A stretch of 64,000 nt of DNA, taken from positions 20,636,654 through 20,700,653 of the forward strand of contig NC_088864.1 of NCBI RefSeq assembly GCF_032884065.1, read 5' to 3'. Position 1 is the first letter of the stretch. Each line of letters begins with the position of its first letter. Under the pieces are notes generated by a model. That model was not told the origin of the DNA. It did not search any database and was given only the letters and a program-made list of their open reading frames with translations. This stretch comes from Artemia franciscana (lineage: Eukaryota > Arthropoda > Branchiopoda > Anostraca > Artemiidae). Made by a program: the position numbers and the translations under genes. Shown one piece after another: positions 45,417 through 55,330 of this stretch.

Positions 45417-45517
45417 TAGTCCCTGTAAAACGGGACTACAGGGACTAATTTTTTCCGTAAAACGGAAAAAAGCGAAAGGAAGCACCTGTTTTTGCAAAAA
45501 CAGAAAGGTCCCGGGAC
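45417..45517. repeat. Four short hairpins/palindromes in 100 bp
   Basis: TAGTCCCTGT...ACAGGGACTA (45417-45447); TTTTTCCGT AAA ACGGAAAAA (about 45450-45471); CTGTTTTTGCAAAAACAG (45486-45503, perfect); GTCCCGGGAC (45508-45517, perfect). Between them a GAAAGnAAGCACC phrase occurs twice (about 45385 and 45474). Confidence 0.9.
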
Positions 45518-45898
45518 ATCATTTTTCTTTGTTGTGTTGTTGTTAATGTTATAACAGATCAAAACTAGATTAGCTTTTGAATTACTTTTTAATTAGAATA
45601 CAATAAGTAAAACCTAAAATTCCAATATTTTTATTTAAAATTCCAAAAATTCGATATCACTCCAAAGGAAATTTTCAAGTAAAAAAAAAAAAAATTGTCT
45701 AAATTCTTCTTTTAGTTTTATTTCATTTAAACATACAGAGCAATGGTGCCTCAATTCCCTTTAGAAAATGAATAGGTTTACTTTTGAAGAAATCTATTTT
45801 ATCCTTTGAAGTGAAGTTTAGCATTAACGAATATATTTGGGTCTTTTATTTATTTCAAAGAAATATATTTGGCATGAAGAAATATGAATGGAACTTAA
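45518..45898. other. AT-rich spacer
   Basis: Contains an A-run near 45680. No feature recognised. Confidence 0.4.
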
Positions 45899-47640
45899 TC
45901 AAACAGTTCGTGGTAACGAACTGTAGTAAGGAGCGACCCGGCTCAATAGTAACCAAAACTCTAAAAAATTGAATTTTGATATCAATAGCTACATCAAAAG
46001 AATCGCATTTTAATGCTGATTTTAAATATATAAGTTTCATCAAGTTTAGTCTTACCGATCAAAAGTTACGAGCCTGAGAAAATTTGCCTTATTTAGGAAA
46101 ATAGGGGGAAAACCCCCTAAAAGTCGTAGGATCTTAACAAAAATGACACCATCAGATTCAGCGTATCAGAGAACCCTACTGTAGAAGTTTCAAGCTCCTA
46201 TCTACAAAAATGTGGAATTTTGTATTTTTTGCCAGAAGACAAATCACGGGTGCGTGTTTATTTGTTTGTTTTTTTTTGTTTTTTTTTTCCCAGGGGTCAT
46301 CGTATCGACCAAGTGGTCCTATAATGTCGCAAGAGGAATCATTCTAACGGAAATGAAAAGTTCTAGTGCCCTTTTTTAAGTGACCAAAAAAATTGGAGGG
46401 CATCTAGGCCCCCTCCCGTGCTCATTTTTTTCCCAAAGTCAACGGATCAAAATTTTGAGATAGCCATTTTGTTCAGCATAGTCGAAAACCATAATAAATA
46501 TGTCTTTGGGGATGACTCACTCCCCCACAATCCCTGGGGGAGGGGCTGCAAGTTAAAAACTTTGACCATTGTTTACATATAGTAATGGTTATTGGGTAGT
46601 TGTACAGACGTTTTCAGGGGAATTTTATTTTGTTTGGGGGTGGGGCTGAGGAGAGGGGGCTATGTTGGAGGATCTTTCTTTGGAGGAATCTGTCATGGGG
46701 GAAGAAAAATTCAATGACAAGGGCGCAGGATTCTCTAGCATTACTATAAGAAAACAATGAAAAATAAACATGAAAACGTTTTTTCAAATGAAAGGAAGAA
46801 GTAGCATTGAAACTTAAAACGAACAGAGATTATTACGCATATGAGGGGTTCTAAAAATACTTTAGCATAAAGAGCGAGGTATTTAGGAGGAGATAAATAC
46901 CTTGCTCTTTATGCTAAAGTATTTTTAGTAATTTCAACTATTTATTCTACGGCCTTTCTGATTCAGGGGTCATTCTTAAAGAATTGGGACAAAACTTACG
47001 ATTTAGTGTAAAGAGCGAGGTATTAACGAGGGTACAAACCCCCTCGTATACATAATAAAAATATAAGGTTATGAAAGTTTGTTACGTAAGTTAATTCTTA
47101 AGTTACGTATATTTTTTACTAATAAAAACGTTCGTTAAAAATTAAAAGTTCTAGTTGCCTTTTTAAGTAACCGAAACATTGGAGGGCAACTAGGCCTCCT
47201 TCTCCACCCCTTATTTCTCAAAATCGTCTGATCAAAACTAAGAGAAAGCCATTTAGCCAAAAAAAGAATTAATATACAAATTTCATTTTAATAATTTATG
47301 TGCGGAGAGCCAAAACCAAACATGCATTAATTCAAAAACGTTCAGAAATTAAATAAAAAAAAACCAATTTTTTTAGCTGAAAGTAAGGAGCGACATTAAA
47401 ACTTAAAACGAACAGAAATTACTCCGTATATGAAATGAGTTGTCCCCTCCGCAATCCCTCGCTCTTTACGCTAAAGTTTGACTCTGCCACAATTCTACTT
47501 TTTAAAACAATTTAAAGCTTTAGCGTAAAGAGCGAGGGATTGCGGAGGGGACAACTCATTTCATATACGGAGTAATTTCTGTTCGTTTTAAGTTTTAATG
47601 TCGCTCCTTACTTTCAGCTAAAAAAATTAGTTTTTTTTAT
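45899..47640 (+). mobile_element. Composite foldback element, best full copy
   Basis: Starts TCAAACAG; hairpin CAGTTCGT GGTA ACGAACTG (45904-45923, perfect 8-bp stem). Then AAGGAGCGACCCGGCTC, a poly-T tract (about 46262-46290), the AAGTTCTAGTGCCC module (46358 onward), GTTTACATATAGTAATGGTT, the first foldback (46790-47065), TACGTAAGTTAATTCTTAAG, a GTTCTAGTTGCC segment and the second foldback (47355-47642). About 1.74 kb with no transposase. Used here as the family reference. Confidence 0.88.
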
Positions 47641-47642
47641 TT
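47355..47642. repeat. FB-B hairpin (reference copy)
   Basis: Nearly perfect arms: GCTGAAAGTAAGGAGCGACA, ACTCCGTATATGAAATGAG and TCCCTCGCTCTTTACGCTAA on the left are exactly mirrored on the right, around a ~55-bp loop containing CACAATTCTACTTTTTAAAA. Confidence 0.93.
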
Positions 47643-47643
47643 A

Positions 47644-48352
47644 ATGTCTCCCTAAGGCCAGAACATGATTTGAAGTTTACTGAAAACCCTAAATGTGTTC
47701 ACTCTTAGAACTTTAATAAATATAATATTATTTGCATTTAAGGAATAAATATAAGCATATATACATTAAACTGACAATACACATTCATCTGCAGTTTTTC
47801 AGCAATGTGAAAATTATGTTCTTGCCTTGGGAAGGCATAAGGGGTTTTGAGCCCTACTCATGTTAATTTCTGCTCGCTTTGAGTTTGACTAGGTTATTTA
47901 TTGTAATTTGTGTTTGTTTTGAGTTTCATTTATTTTTCGATGCTGATTTATGGCAGTTTTACGCTTGGTAGATCATTTGATTCTATTTTTTCTCATTTTT
48001 GGTTTAATGGAGTTCGAAACAAGAAAAACTTGTTTCGTCGAAAACTTTTTTTTTAGTTAATTTCTGTTTGATTCATACTGACATAGTCTTTTTCAGGAAA
48101 AAGAAAATATTAGTTTAAATATTTTCGGTTTTTCTTCAGGAATATATAGTTTGGCCTGCTATTTTTGTGCTGGACAGCACCCTTTTACAAATCCAGACAC
48201 AAATTGTAGTGTTTAATTTAGCTTTAAGCCTCTTCTAGTTGAACTGAAAAATAGAACTTAATGCCATTCGTGAAAAATCCTATCTATGCTCTTTGACATC
48301 TTTAGCATTAGTAGCAGTATGCTACTAATGTGCCAATGTATTATGGCTACAT
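47644..48352 (+). repeat. Recent segmental duplication, copy 1 (709 bp)
   Basis: Matches 50168-50877 with about four substitutions and one T-run indel by eye. Starts ATGTCTCCCTAAGGCCAG, ends TTATGGCTACAT. Contains the dispersed GGTAGATCATTTGATTC / TTTAATGGAGTTC family segment. No coding sequence supported. Confidence 0.95.
48306..48330. repeat. 10-bp-arm palindrome in duplication copy 1
   Basis: CATTAGTAGC AGTAT GCTACTAATG. Same palindrome in copy 2 at 50831-50855. Confidence 0.95.
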
Positions 48353-48360
48353 ATATAGCA

Positions 48361-48448
<88 letters not shown>

Positions 48449-48450
48449 TA
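48353..48450. repeat. (TA)n microsatellite
   Basis: About 80 bp of nearly pure TA directly after the duplicated segment. It produces an artificial Ile-Tyr reading frame. Confidence 0.97.
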
Positions 48451-48744
48451 GGAAAATTGTAAGATTACAACTTAGAATTGTAACCTACCCTAACCGAACC
48501 TTTTGTCTTTTGGTTTTGTCTTTGTGGCTATGAAACCGGATTTTCTTACACAATGTACCTGCATTGTAGTTTGTTTCACGAAATAACGTAACTTCACTTA
48601 TTGAGTGTGTTCAGAACAAGTACCCATTTTTTTTCAACTGAGAGTATTAAGCAGCATTCAAACTAAAAACGAACCGAGATTATCGAAGTTAGAACAATAG
48701 CATACAATGTGGCACAATGGCACGATGAGGGCAAAAGGTATTTT
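48451..48744. other. Spacer
   Basis: No gene recognised. Contains a weak AACTGAGAGTATTAAGCAGC phrase reminiscent of a foldback end. Confidence 0.4.
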
Positions 48745-50165
48745 TTTTCTTTTAGACCAGAGCACTTTGTATAGAAGAAATCGTCGTAGAAACTTCAGAA
48801 TTGGCTCATTTGTTGGAGATTGAAAGGGCTAGTGCCCATTTTAGCAGTCGAAAGCGATAAAAGGGCAAACTGTCCTTCCCCTCGTCATTTTTCCAAACAC
48901 ATCCAAGCAAAATTTTGAGATAGATTTTGTTCAAGTGGTTGAAAGACCCGGAAATTATGTCTTCGAGGATGAGATCCCCTCCCCTAAGGACCTAAGGACA
49001 ATAGTTGTAAGTTATGTCCTGGCAGAATATAAGGTTGTTAACTTCAAAGGGGGCCCATTAGACTGGCAATAAGAAGTTCTTGTACCTTTCATTAGAGTTA
49101 AAGTAATCGGAGGGCAACTACATCAACTCTTTTTTTGGTATTAAAGCAAGACCTTTCGTGAAGGAGTTGTCGTAGAAACTTTGAAAGAGGCTCATTCGAT
49201 AACAAACTACAACACCTAGTGATCTTTTTAATTATCAAAAGTGATTGAAGGGCAACTAGCCCCCCACCTCTACGCTCATCATTTTCCCTAACACATCTAA
49301 AAAACATTTTGGAACGGCCATTTTTTCAAGAGTAGTTTGAAGGTCCAATAACAATGTATTTGAAAATGATAACGCCCTCCCACAGCCCTCACGGCAAGGG
49401 TTGTAAGTAATGCCTCAGGGTATATAAGGTTTAATGGAAAGGGTGATCTTGGGAGGTGACTCATTGGATTGAAAACCAGAAGTTCTAGTGCCCAATTTAA
49501 GAGTCAAAGTGATCAGAGGGTAACCACCCCTCCCCCTTTCAGTATATTTTTCCAAATCCATCCAATGGGAACTTTGAGATAGCAATTTATTCAAAAATTG
49601 TCTAAATATGACATAACAAGACTTTTGGGGTTGAAAAAAAAAAAAACAGAGTCTAGGAGTAAGGGTTGTAAGTTACGCCCCGGGATATATAAGTTTTTTA
49701 TGGAAGGGTTGGTTGTGAGAACTTTAGAGGAGGTTCATTTGATCGGAAATTTAAGGTTCTAGTTTCTTTCAAAGAGTCCAACTTGATGGGAGCAACTAGT
49801 CCCCCCCCCCTGACACCCTCTTTTCCCTAAACGCATTTCATCAAAACTGTGAGATAGCCATTTTATTTGCAACAGTTCAAACAGCATATAACAATGCCTT
49901 TAGGGTGGTTACAACCCTCCAGAGCCTAGGGGCAAGGGTTGTAAGTTATGCCCTAGGCATATAAGGTTTTAATTTGAAATGGTTGTTCGTATGAACTTCG
50001 GATCGGATTGGCTCATTCAATTGGAATTTGGAAGATCTAGTGCTCTTTTTAAAATTCAAAAGTAAATGGAGGGTAACCAGCCCCTCTTCACAAGCCTATC
50101 ATTCCCTAAAACACACTCAATCAGAATTTTAAGGGAACTATTTTATTTAGCATTATTCAAACCCG
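48745..50165 (+). repeat. Module cluster, + orientation, ~4 units
   Basis: Opens TTTTAGACCAGAGCACTTTG like the right half of the inverted cluster at 54650. Unit blocks: GTCGTAGAAACTTCAGAATT, AGTGCCCATTTTAGCAGTCG, CAAAATTTTGAGATAG, TTATGTCTTCGAGGATGAG, and repeats of these to 50165. Confidence 0.82.
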
Positions 50166-50167
50166 CT

Positions 50168-50877
50168 ATGTCTCCCTAAGGCCAGAACATGATTTGAAGT
50201 TTACTGAAAACCCTAAATGTGTTCACTCTTAGAACTTTAATAAATATAATATTATTTACATTTAAGGAATAAATATAAGCATATATACATTAAACTGACA
50301 ATACACATTCATCTGCAGTTTTTCAGCAATGTGAAAATTATGTTCTTGCCTTGGGAAGGCATAAGGGGTTTTGAGCCCTACTCATGTTAATTTCTGCTCG
50401 CTTTGAGTTTGACTAGGTTATTTATTGTAATTTGTGTTTGTTTTGAGTTTCATTTATTTTTCGATGCTGATTTATGGCAGTTTTACGCTTGGTAGATCAT
50501 TTGATTCTATTTTTTCTCATTTTTGGTTTAATGGAGTTCGAAACAAGAAAAACTTGTTTCGTCGAAAACTTTTTTTTTTAGTTAATTTCTGTTTGATTCA
50601 TACTGACATAGTCTTTTTCAGGAAAAAGAAAATATTAGTTTAAATATTTTCGGTTTTTCTTCAGGAATATATAGTTTGGCCTGCTATTTTTGTGCTGGAG
50701 AGCACCCTTTTACATATCCAGACACAAATTGTTGTGTTTAATTTAGCTTTAAGCCTCTTCTAGTTGAACTGAAAAATAGAACTTAATGCCATTCGTGAAA
50801 AATCCTATCTATGCTCTTTGACATCTTTAGCATTAGTAGCAGTATGCTACTAATGTGCCAATGTATTATGGCTACAT
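50168..50877 (+). repeat. Recent segmental duplication, copy 2 (710 bp)
   Basis: Near-identical to 47644-48352. Followed by TAGTAGCAGTATAATACCCC where copy 1 has the TA microsatellite. Confidence 0.95.
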
Positions 50878-50881
50878 TAGT

Positions 50882-51160
50882 AGCAGTATAATACCCCTCC
50901 TCGATACTTTGCGCTTTACACTACAGTTTGACTGTTTGTCCCGTTCTTTTTAGTTTTTTTTATCTTCAGAATGACTCTTAAATACAAGGGTCGTTTAATA
51001 AAAATAAGAATATTTTTTTAAAGTGCTAAAAAATAGTTTTGCAAGGGGAGCAAGGTGTTTGGGGAGGGGATTAGCCCCTTCACATGCGGACTGGCTTCTG
51101 TCCGTTTTGGGTTTTGATCCTTACCTTCGGTTAATTTTTTGTTACTTAATGAGTGACAAG
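50882..51160. repeat. Divergent foldback-like remnant
   Basis: CTCCTCGATACTTTGCGCTT and TTACACTACAGTTTGACTG, then GGGGAGCAAGGTGTTTGGGG, TTCTGTCCGTTTTGGGTTTT and GATCCTTACCTTC follow the FB-B order, but much diverged. Confidence 0.6.
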
Positions 51161-51407
51161 AATTGACTCTCTTTAAAGATTCTATTTACATTAATTTCAT
51201 TATGAATTTCAATCTGATTCAACAAAAAAGAGAACGCCATTACCGACTTACTGTGAAATCAAGATTACATGGACTAGAGCATGTCTGTGAATAGGGAAAG
51301 TATAAAATACGTAATCTGACCAGTATAAGAAAAAACTGATGACGTAATTTCTCCTTGCAATTTTTAAAAGAGGAAAAATTATAAGTTTTGACTATACCAA
51401 TCAGATT
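51161..51407. other. Spacer
   Basis: No feature recognised. Confidence 0.35.
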
Positions 51408-51484
51408 CCTTGCGCCACAAGGGATTGAACCGGAGAACTTCTCAACACGAAGACTCGGCCCGTTCCACTACGCTGGCACAAGGT
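51408..51484 (-). pseudogene. tRNA-like sequence (pseudo-tRNA or SINE head)
   Basis: On the minus strand it starts CCTTGTGCCAGCGTAGTGGA and ends GGTTCAATCCC...GCGCAAGG: a good A-box-like block (AGCGTAGTGG), a consensus B box (GGTTCAATCCC) and a 7-bp acceptor-like pairing (CTTGTGC/GCGCAAG) at tRNA-like spacing of about 75 nt. The D, anticodon and T stems do not pair well, so a functional tRNA is unlikely. No clear SINE tail or second copy was found in the window. Confidence 0.45.
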
Positions 51485-51616
51485 GAATAATTATTTCATT
51501 TCAAGAGTTTATGATGTACACTGGTTGTAAGTAAAGTGTAAATAGGTATGGTCTTGCTCTTGTATTTAGTGGCGTCATCAGGCATCCTTTATTTACTTGT
51601 CGCCTCTGTACCACAT

Positions 51617-51911
51617 TAAATAAAAAAAACAAGTTTTTTTTAACTGAAAGTAAGAAGCGACATTAAAACTTTAAACGCATAGAAATTACTTCGTATATGA
51701 AAGAGGCTGCTTCCTCATCAACACCCCGCTCTTTACGCTAAAGTTTGACTCTTTCTCTCAATTCTTCTTTTTAAAACAGTAAAAAACTTTAGCGTAAAGA
51801 GCGGGGCGTTGATGAGGAAGCAGCCTCTTTCATATACGAAGTAATTTCTGTGCGTTTAAAGTTTTAATGTCGCTCCTTACTTTCAGTTAAAAAAACTTGT
51901 TTTTTTTATTT
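51617..51911. repeat. Free-standing FB-B hairpin
   Basis: Complete palindrome (left ACTGAAAGTAAGAAGCGACA ... CTCTTTACGCTAAAG, loop CTCAATTCTTCTTTTTAAAA, right arm mirrored) flanked on both sides by unrelated DNA, with no composite element attached. Shows the hairpin can occur as an independent unit. Confidence 0.92.
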
Positions 51912-52102
51912 ATTGCATATCAGCCTGATGGGATTAGACTGATATTACAAAAACGTAATCGTAATCATTTTGAGAGCTTTCGCTATTCTATTGATTTTCA
52001 ATGTTATGATAATAAAAGAGAAATTGCTTAAAATATATATTGTTTTCCGTAAAGCGCTGTAAGTTTACTTTTTAGAGATTTCAACCATAGCGATTACAAC
52101 TG

Positions 52103-53045
52103 TCAAACAGGTCGTGGTAACGAACTGTATTAGGGAGTGACCCGGCTCAATAGTAATCGAAACTCAAAAAATGGAATTTTGATACCAATAGTTACATCAA
52201 AAGAATTGCATTTTTATGCTGATTTTAAATATATAAGTTTGATCAAGTTAGGTTTACCCATCACAAGTTACGAGCCTGAGAAAATTTGCCTTACTTTAGA
52301 AAATAGCAGAAAACACCCCCTAAAAGTCAAAGAATCTTAATGAAAATCACACTATCAGATTGAGCGTATCAGAGAACCCTACTGCAGAGGTTGCAAGCTC
52401 CCATCTTCAAAAATGTGGAATTTTGTATTTTTTGCCCGAAGAAAGATCACGGATGCCTTTTTTTCTCATGGGTAATTGCATCAAACCAATGGTCTCGGAA
52501 TATTGGAAGATGGCTCACTCGAACGGTAATTAATGATTTTAGCGCTCTCTTTAAGTAATCAAAAAAGTTGAAGGGCATTTAGGCCCCCTCCAAGGCTTAT
52601 TTTTTCAAAAGTCAACGGATTGAAATTTTGAGATAGCCATTTTGTTCAGCATAGTCGAAAAATTAATAATTATATCTGTCGCGACTACATAATCCATTAC
52701 AGTCCACGGGGGAGGGGCTGCAAGTTACAAACTTTGGCCATTGTTTACATAAAGTAATGGCTATTGGGAAGTGCAGAGATGTTTTCTGTGGGATTTTTTG
52801 CATTGAGGGGAGTTGGGGCAGGTCAGGGGAGGGCGTTACGTGGGAGAATCTTTCAACGGAGGAATTCATCACGAGGGAAGAGAATTTCCAAGAAGGGGCC
52901 CTAGGATTTTCTAGTGTTATTTAAAAAAAAACAATGAGAGAAGAAACGAATTTTTTCAGCTGGAAGTAAGGAGCCGCATTAAAACCTAAAACGAATAGAA
53001 ATTATTACGTTTACAAGGTGGTTCGTCTACTCAACAATACCTCAC
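52103..53045 (+). mobile_element. Composite foldback element, copy 5, 3' rearranged
   Basis: Head TCAAACAGGTCGTGG with a damaged hairpin (one arm changed). Carries the module (about 52530 onward) and GTTTACATAAAGTAATGGCT, then breaks within the first foldback at ACCTCACACTTTACAC and joins an FB-B hairpin at 53046. Confidence 0.82.
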
Positions 53046-53325
53046 ACTTTACACAATTAAATAAAAAAAGGTTTTTATTTAACTGCAAGTAAGGAGCGAC
53101 ATTAAAACTTAAAACAAACAGAAATTATTCCGTATATGAAAAGGGTTGTCCCGTCCTCAGTGAATCTCTATTTACGCTTAAGTTTTAATCTTTCTCACAA
53201 CTCTACTTTTTAAAACAATAAAATTTATTGCAACGAGCGAGGCGTTGAGGAGGGGACAGCCCCTTTCATATACGGAATAATTTTGTTCGTTTTAAATTTT
53301 AATGTCGCTCCTTACTTGCAACATG
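53046..53325. repeat. FB-B hairpin, degenerate loop side
   Basis: Left arm CTGCAAGTAAGGAGCGACAT, right arm ATGTCGCTCCTTACTTGCA. The inner arms have decayed (TGAATCTCTATTTACGC against GAGCGAGGCGTTGAGG). Confidence 0.85.
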
Positions 53326-53560
53326 AATAATTAAAACGAAATTTGCATATTAATTTTTTGCTTAATGGCTTTCTCATAGTTTTGACTAGACGATTTTGAC
53401 AGAAAAAATAAATGGGGTTAGAAAGGAGGCCTAGTTGCCCTCCAATTTTTAGTTACTTAAAATTGCAACTAGATTTGTTTTTTTTTTACGAACATTTTTG
53501 TTAGTAATAAGCATACGTACCTTACAAATTAACTGACTTAGGTGCATTTTTATTGTGTAC
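53326..53560 (-). mobile_element. Composite foldback element, inverted middle part
   Basis: ACATGAATAATTAAAACGAA, GGAGGCCTAGTTGCCCTCC and AAGCATACGTACCTTACAAA read as the complement of 47100-47340. Same arrangement as 40446-40885. Confidence 0.82.
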
Positions 53561-53563
53561 TAG

Positions 53564-53596
53564 CTGGGATACGGTGGCTTCGCCGCCGGGCCCCAG
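53564..53596. repeat. GC-rich hairpin
   Basis: Outer stem CTGGG/CCCAG and inner 6-bp stem GGTGGC/GCCGCC (one T-G pair) with a 3-nt loop. A marked GC island in AT-rich DNA. Confidence 0.8.
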
Positions 53597-53639
53597 CATG
53601 GCACGCGGCAGGCTTCTATTTATGGATTTTAAAAGAGTA

Positions 53640-54455
53640 CTATTTCTTACAACTTCTAATCGAATGAATCACATTCGATCCTAAGTTTATACGATCATCC
53701 GTTCCATAAAAATTTTATGTGCCCGGGGCATAACTTACAACCCTTCCTACTGCTCTCTGGAGGGTTGTGTCTACCCTGAAACCATTGTTATATGTTTTTT
53801 GGGCAAAATGGTTGTCTCGCAATTTTGATCGGGTATGTTTGGAGAAAAGAGGGTGTCAGGAGGGGCTAGTTGCTTTCCATCAATTTTAATTCTGAAAAGG
53901 GAACTAGAACTATGAATTTCCAATCAAATGAGTTTCCTCTAAAGTTCACACAACCACCCCCTTCGATAAAAATCTTACATGCCCCCGGGGAGACAACTCT
54001 TGCCCCCAGATTTTGGAGTTTATGGCAACGCCAAAGGCATTATTATGTTATCTTTGGACTGCTTTTGAACAAATGACTTTGTCAAAATTTCCATTGGATG
54101 TATTTCGGCAAAATTTGCTGTAAGGGCAAAGTAGACCGATCATTTTGACTCTTATGAAGGGCAATATAATTTTTGATTTCCATTCCAATGAGCACCCTCT
54201 GAAGTTTATAGCGAGGTTCATCCTCAAAGGAATAATTTATGGACCTTTTAACTACGCTGGACATAATGATTAGCTCAAAATTTTGATTGGATGTCTGTGG
54301 GGGAATGAAGGGCGTGGGAGGAGGGCTGGTTGTCCTCCAATCACTTTGACCGTTAAAAAGAGCACTAGCTCTTTCAATTTGCAATCGAATGAGCCTTTTC
54401 CGAAGTTTTTATGTCAACTGTTTCTATACGAAGTGCCCTGGTCTAAAATCATTTT
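53640..54455 (-). repeat. Module cluster, - orientation (left arm of IR2)
   Basis: Minus-strand units marked by GGGGCATAACTTACAACCCT, TGGGCAAAATGGTTGTCTC and GGTTGTCCTCCAATCACTTT. Ends CGAAGTGCCCTGGTCTAAA, the complement of the opening of the + cluster at 54650. Confidence 0.8.
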
Positions 54456-54649
54456 ATTTGTTTATTTATGGTGGTTTGTGGTAGCTTAACGCTTGTAAAA
54501 CTATTTGACTTTATTTCTGATCATTTTTGGCTTCATGGAGTTCTTTAGTTTTTTGGAAAAATTTGATTTGTGAAAAAGTTTAGACAGCGCAATAGCGCTG
54601 TCTAAGTAAAGTGCGATCTGGGAGCAAAATATTATTTATTCTTGTTTTT
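54456..54649. other. Centre of inverted repeat IR2
   Basis: Holds the dispersed GTGGTAGCTTAACGCTTG family segment and, at 54580-54605, the palindrome TTAGACAGCGC AATA GCGCTGTCTAA. Confidence 0.8.
54580..54605. repeat. 11-bp-arm perfect hairpin
   Basis: TTAGACAGCGC and GCGCTGTCTAA around an AATA loop, at the centre of IR2. Confidence 0.95.
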
Positions 54650-55330
54650 TTTTAGACCAGGGCATCTCGCATAGAAAGAGTTGTCGTTGAAACTTCGAAA
54701 AGGGATCATTCAATTGGAAAATTGAAGGAGCTAGTGTCCTTTTTAAGAATCAAAATGATAGGAGGGTGGTAACTCCTCCCCCAGCCTTTCATTCCCTCAA
54801 ATACATCCAATAAAAATTTTGAGATAACCATTTCGTTCAGTGTGGTTGAGTGGTCCAATAGCGTAGTTCAAGATAGTAACCCCACAGCCCCCAGGATAAG
54901 GTTTTTAAGCTATTCCCCGGAGGCATATTTGGTTTAAATGGAAAGGGTGGCCATGTAAAATTTGTTTAGGGCTCATTGGATTGGAAATAAGAAATTATTG
55001 TGCCCTTCTTAAGAGTCAAAATGATCGGTGGGCAACTTGCCCCCACCCCCTCCTCCAGGTCTATTTTTCCCAAATGTATTTTATGGAAATTTTGAGGTAG
55101 CCATTTGTTCAAAAGGAGTACATAGATCAAATAATAAGGCCTTTGGGATTGACACAAACCCCAGAGCCTAGGAGCCAGTGTTGTAAGCTATGCCCCAGGG
55201 GCGTATAAACTTTTTATAAATGGATGGTTGTGTAAACTTTAGGGGAAGCTAATTTTACTAGAAAAGTATAGTTCTAGCTACATTTTAAGAGTCAAAATTT
55301 ATGCAGGGCAACTAGCCCCCACAAATGAAT
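54650..55330 (+). repeat. Module cluster, + orientation (right arm of IR2)
   Basis: Begins TTTTAGACCAGGGCATCTCG; GTCGTTGAAACTTCGAAAAG, AGTGTCCTTTTTAAGAATC, ATTTTGAGATAACCATTTCG and then a second unit from GGTGGCCATGTAAAATTTG. Confidence 0.8.

Noticed and set aside
48330-48533. Ile-Tyr repeat protein
   Set aside because: Translation of the (TA)n microsatellite.
47644-50877. LTR retrotransposon with 710-bp LTRs
   Set aside because: No TG...CA termini, primer-binding site or gag/pol sequence between the copies; the interior is module repeat and (TA)n.
51408-51484. Functional tRNA gene
   Set aside because: A/B boxes and acceptor-like pairing exist, but D, anticodon and T arms do not fold properly.
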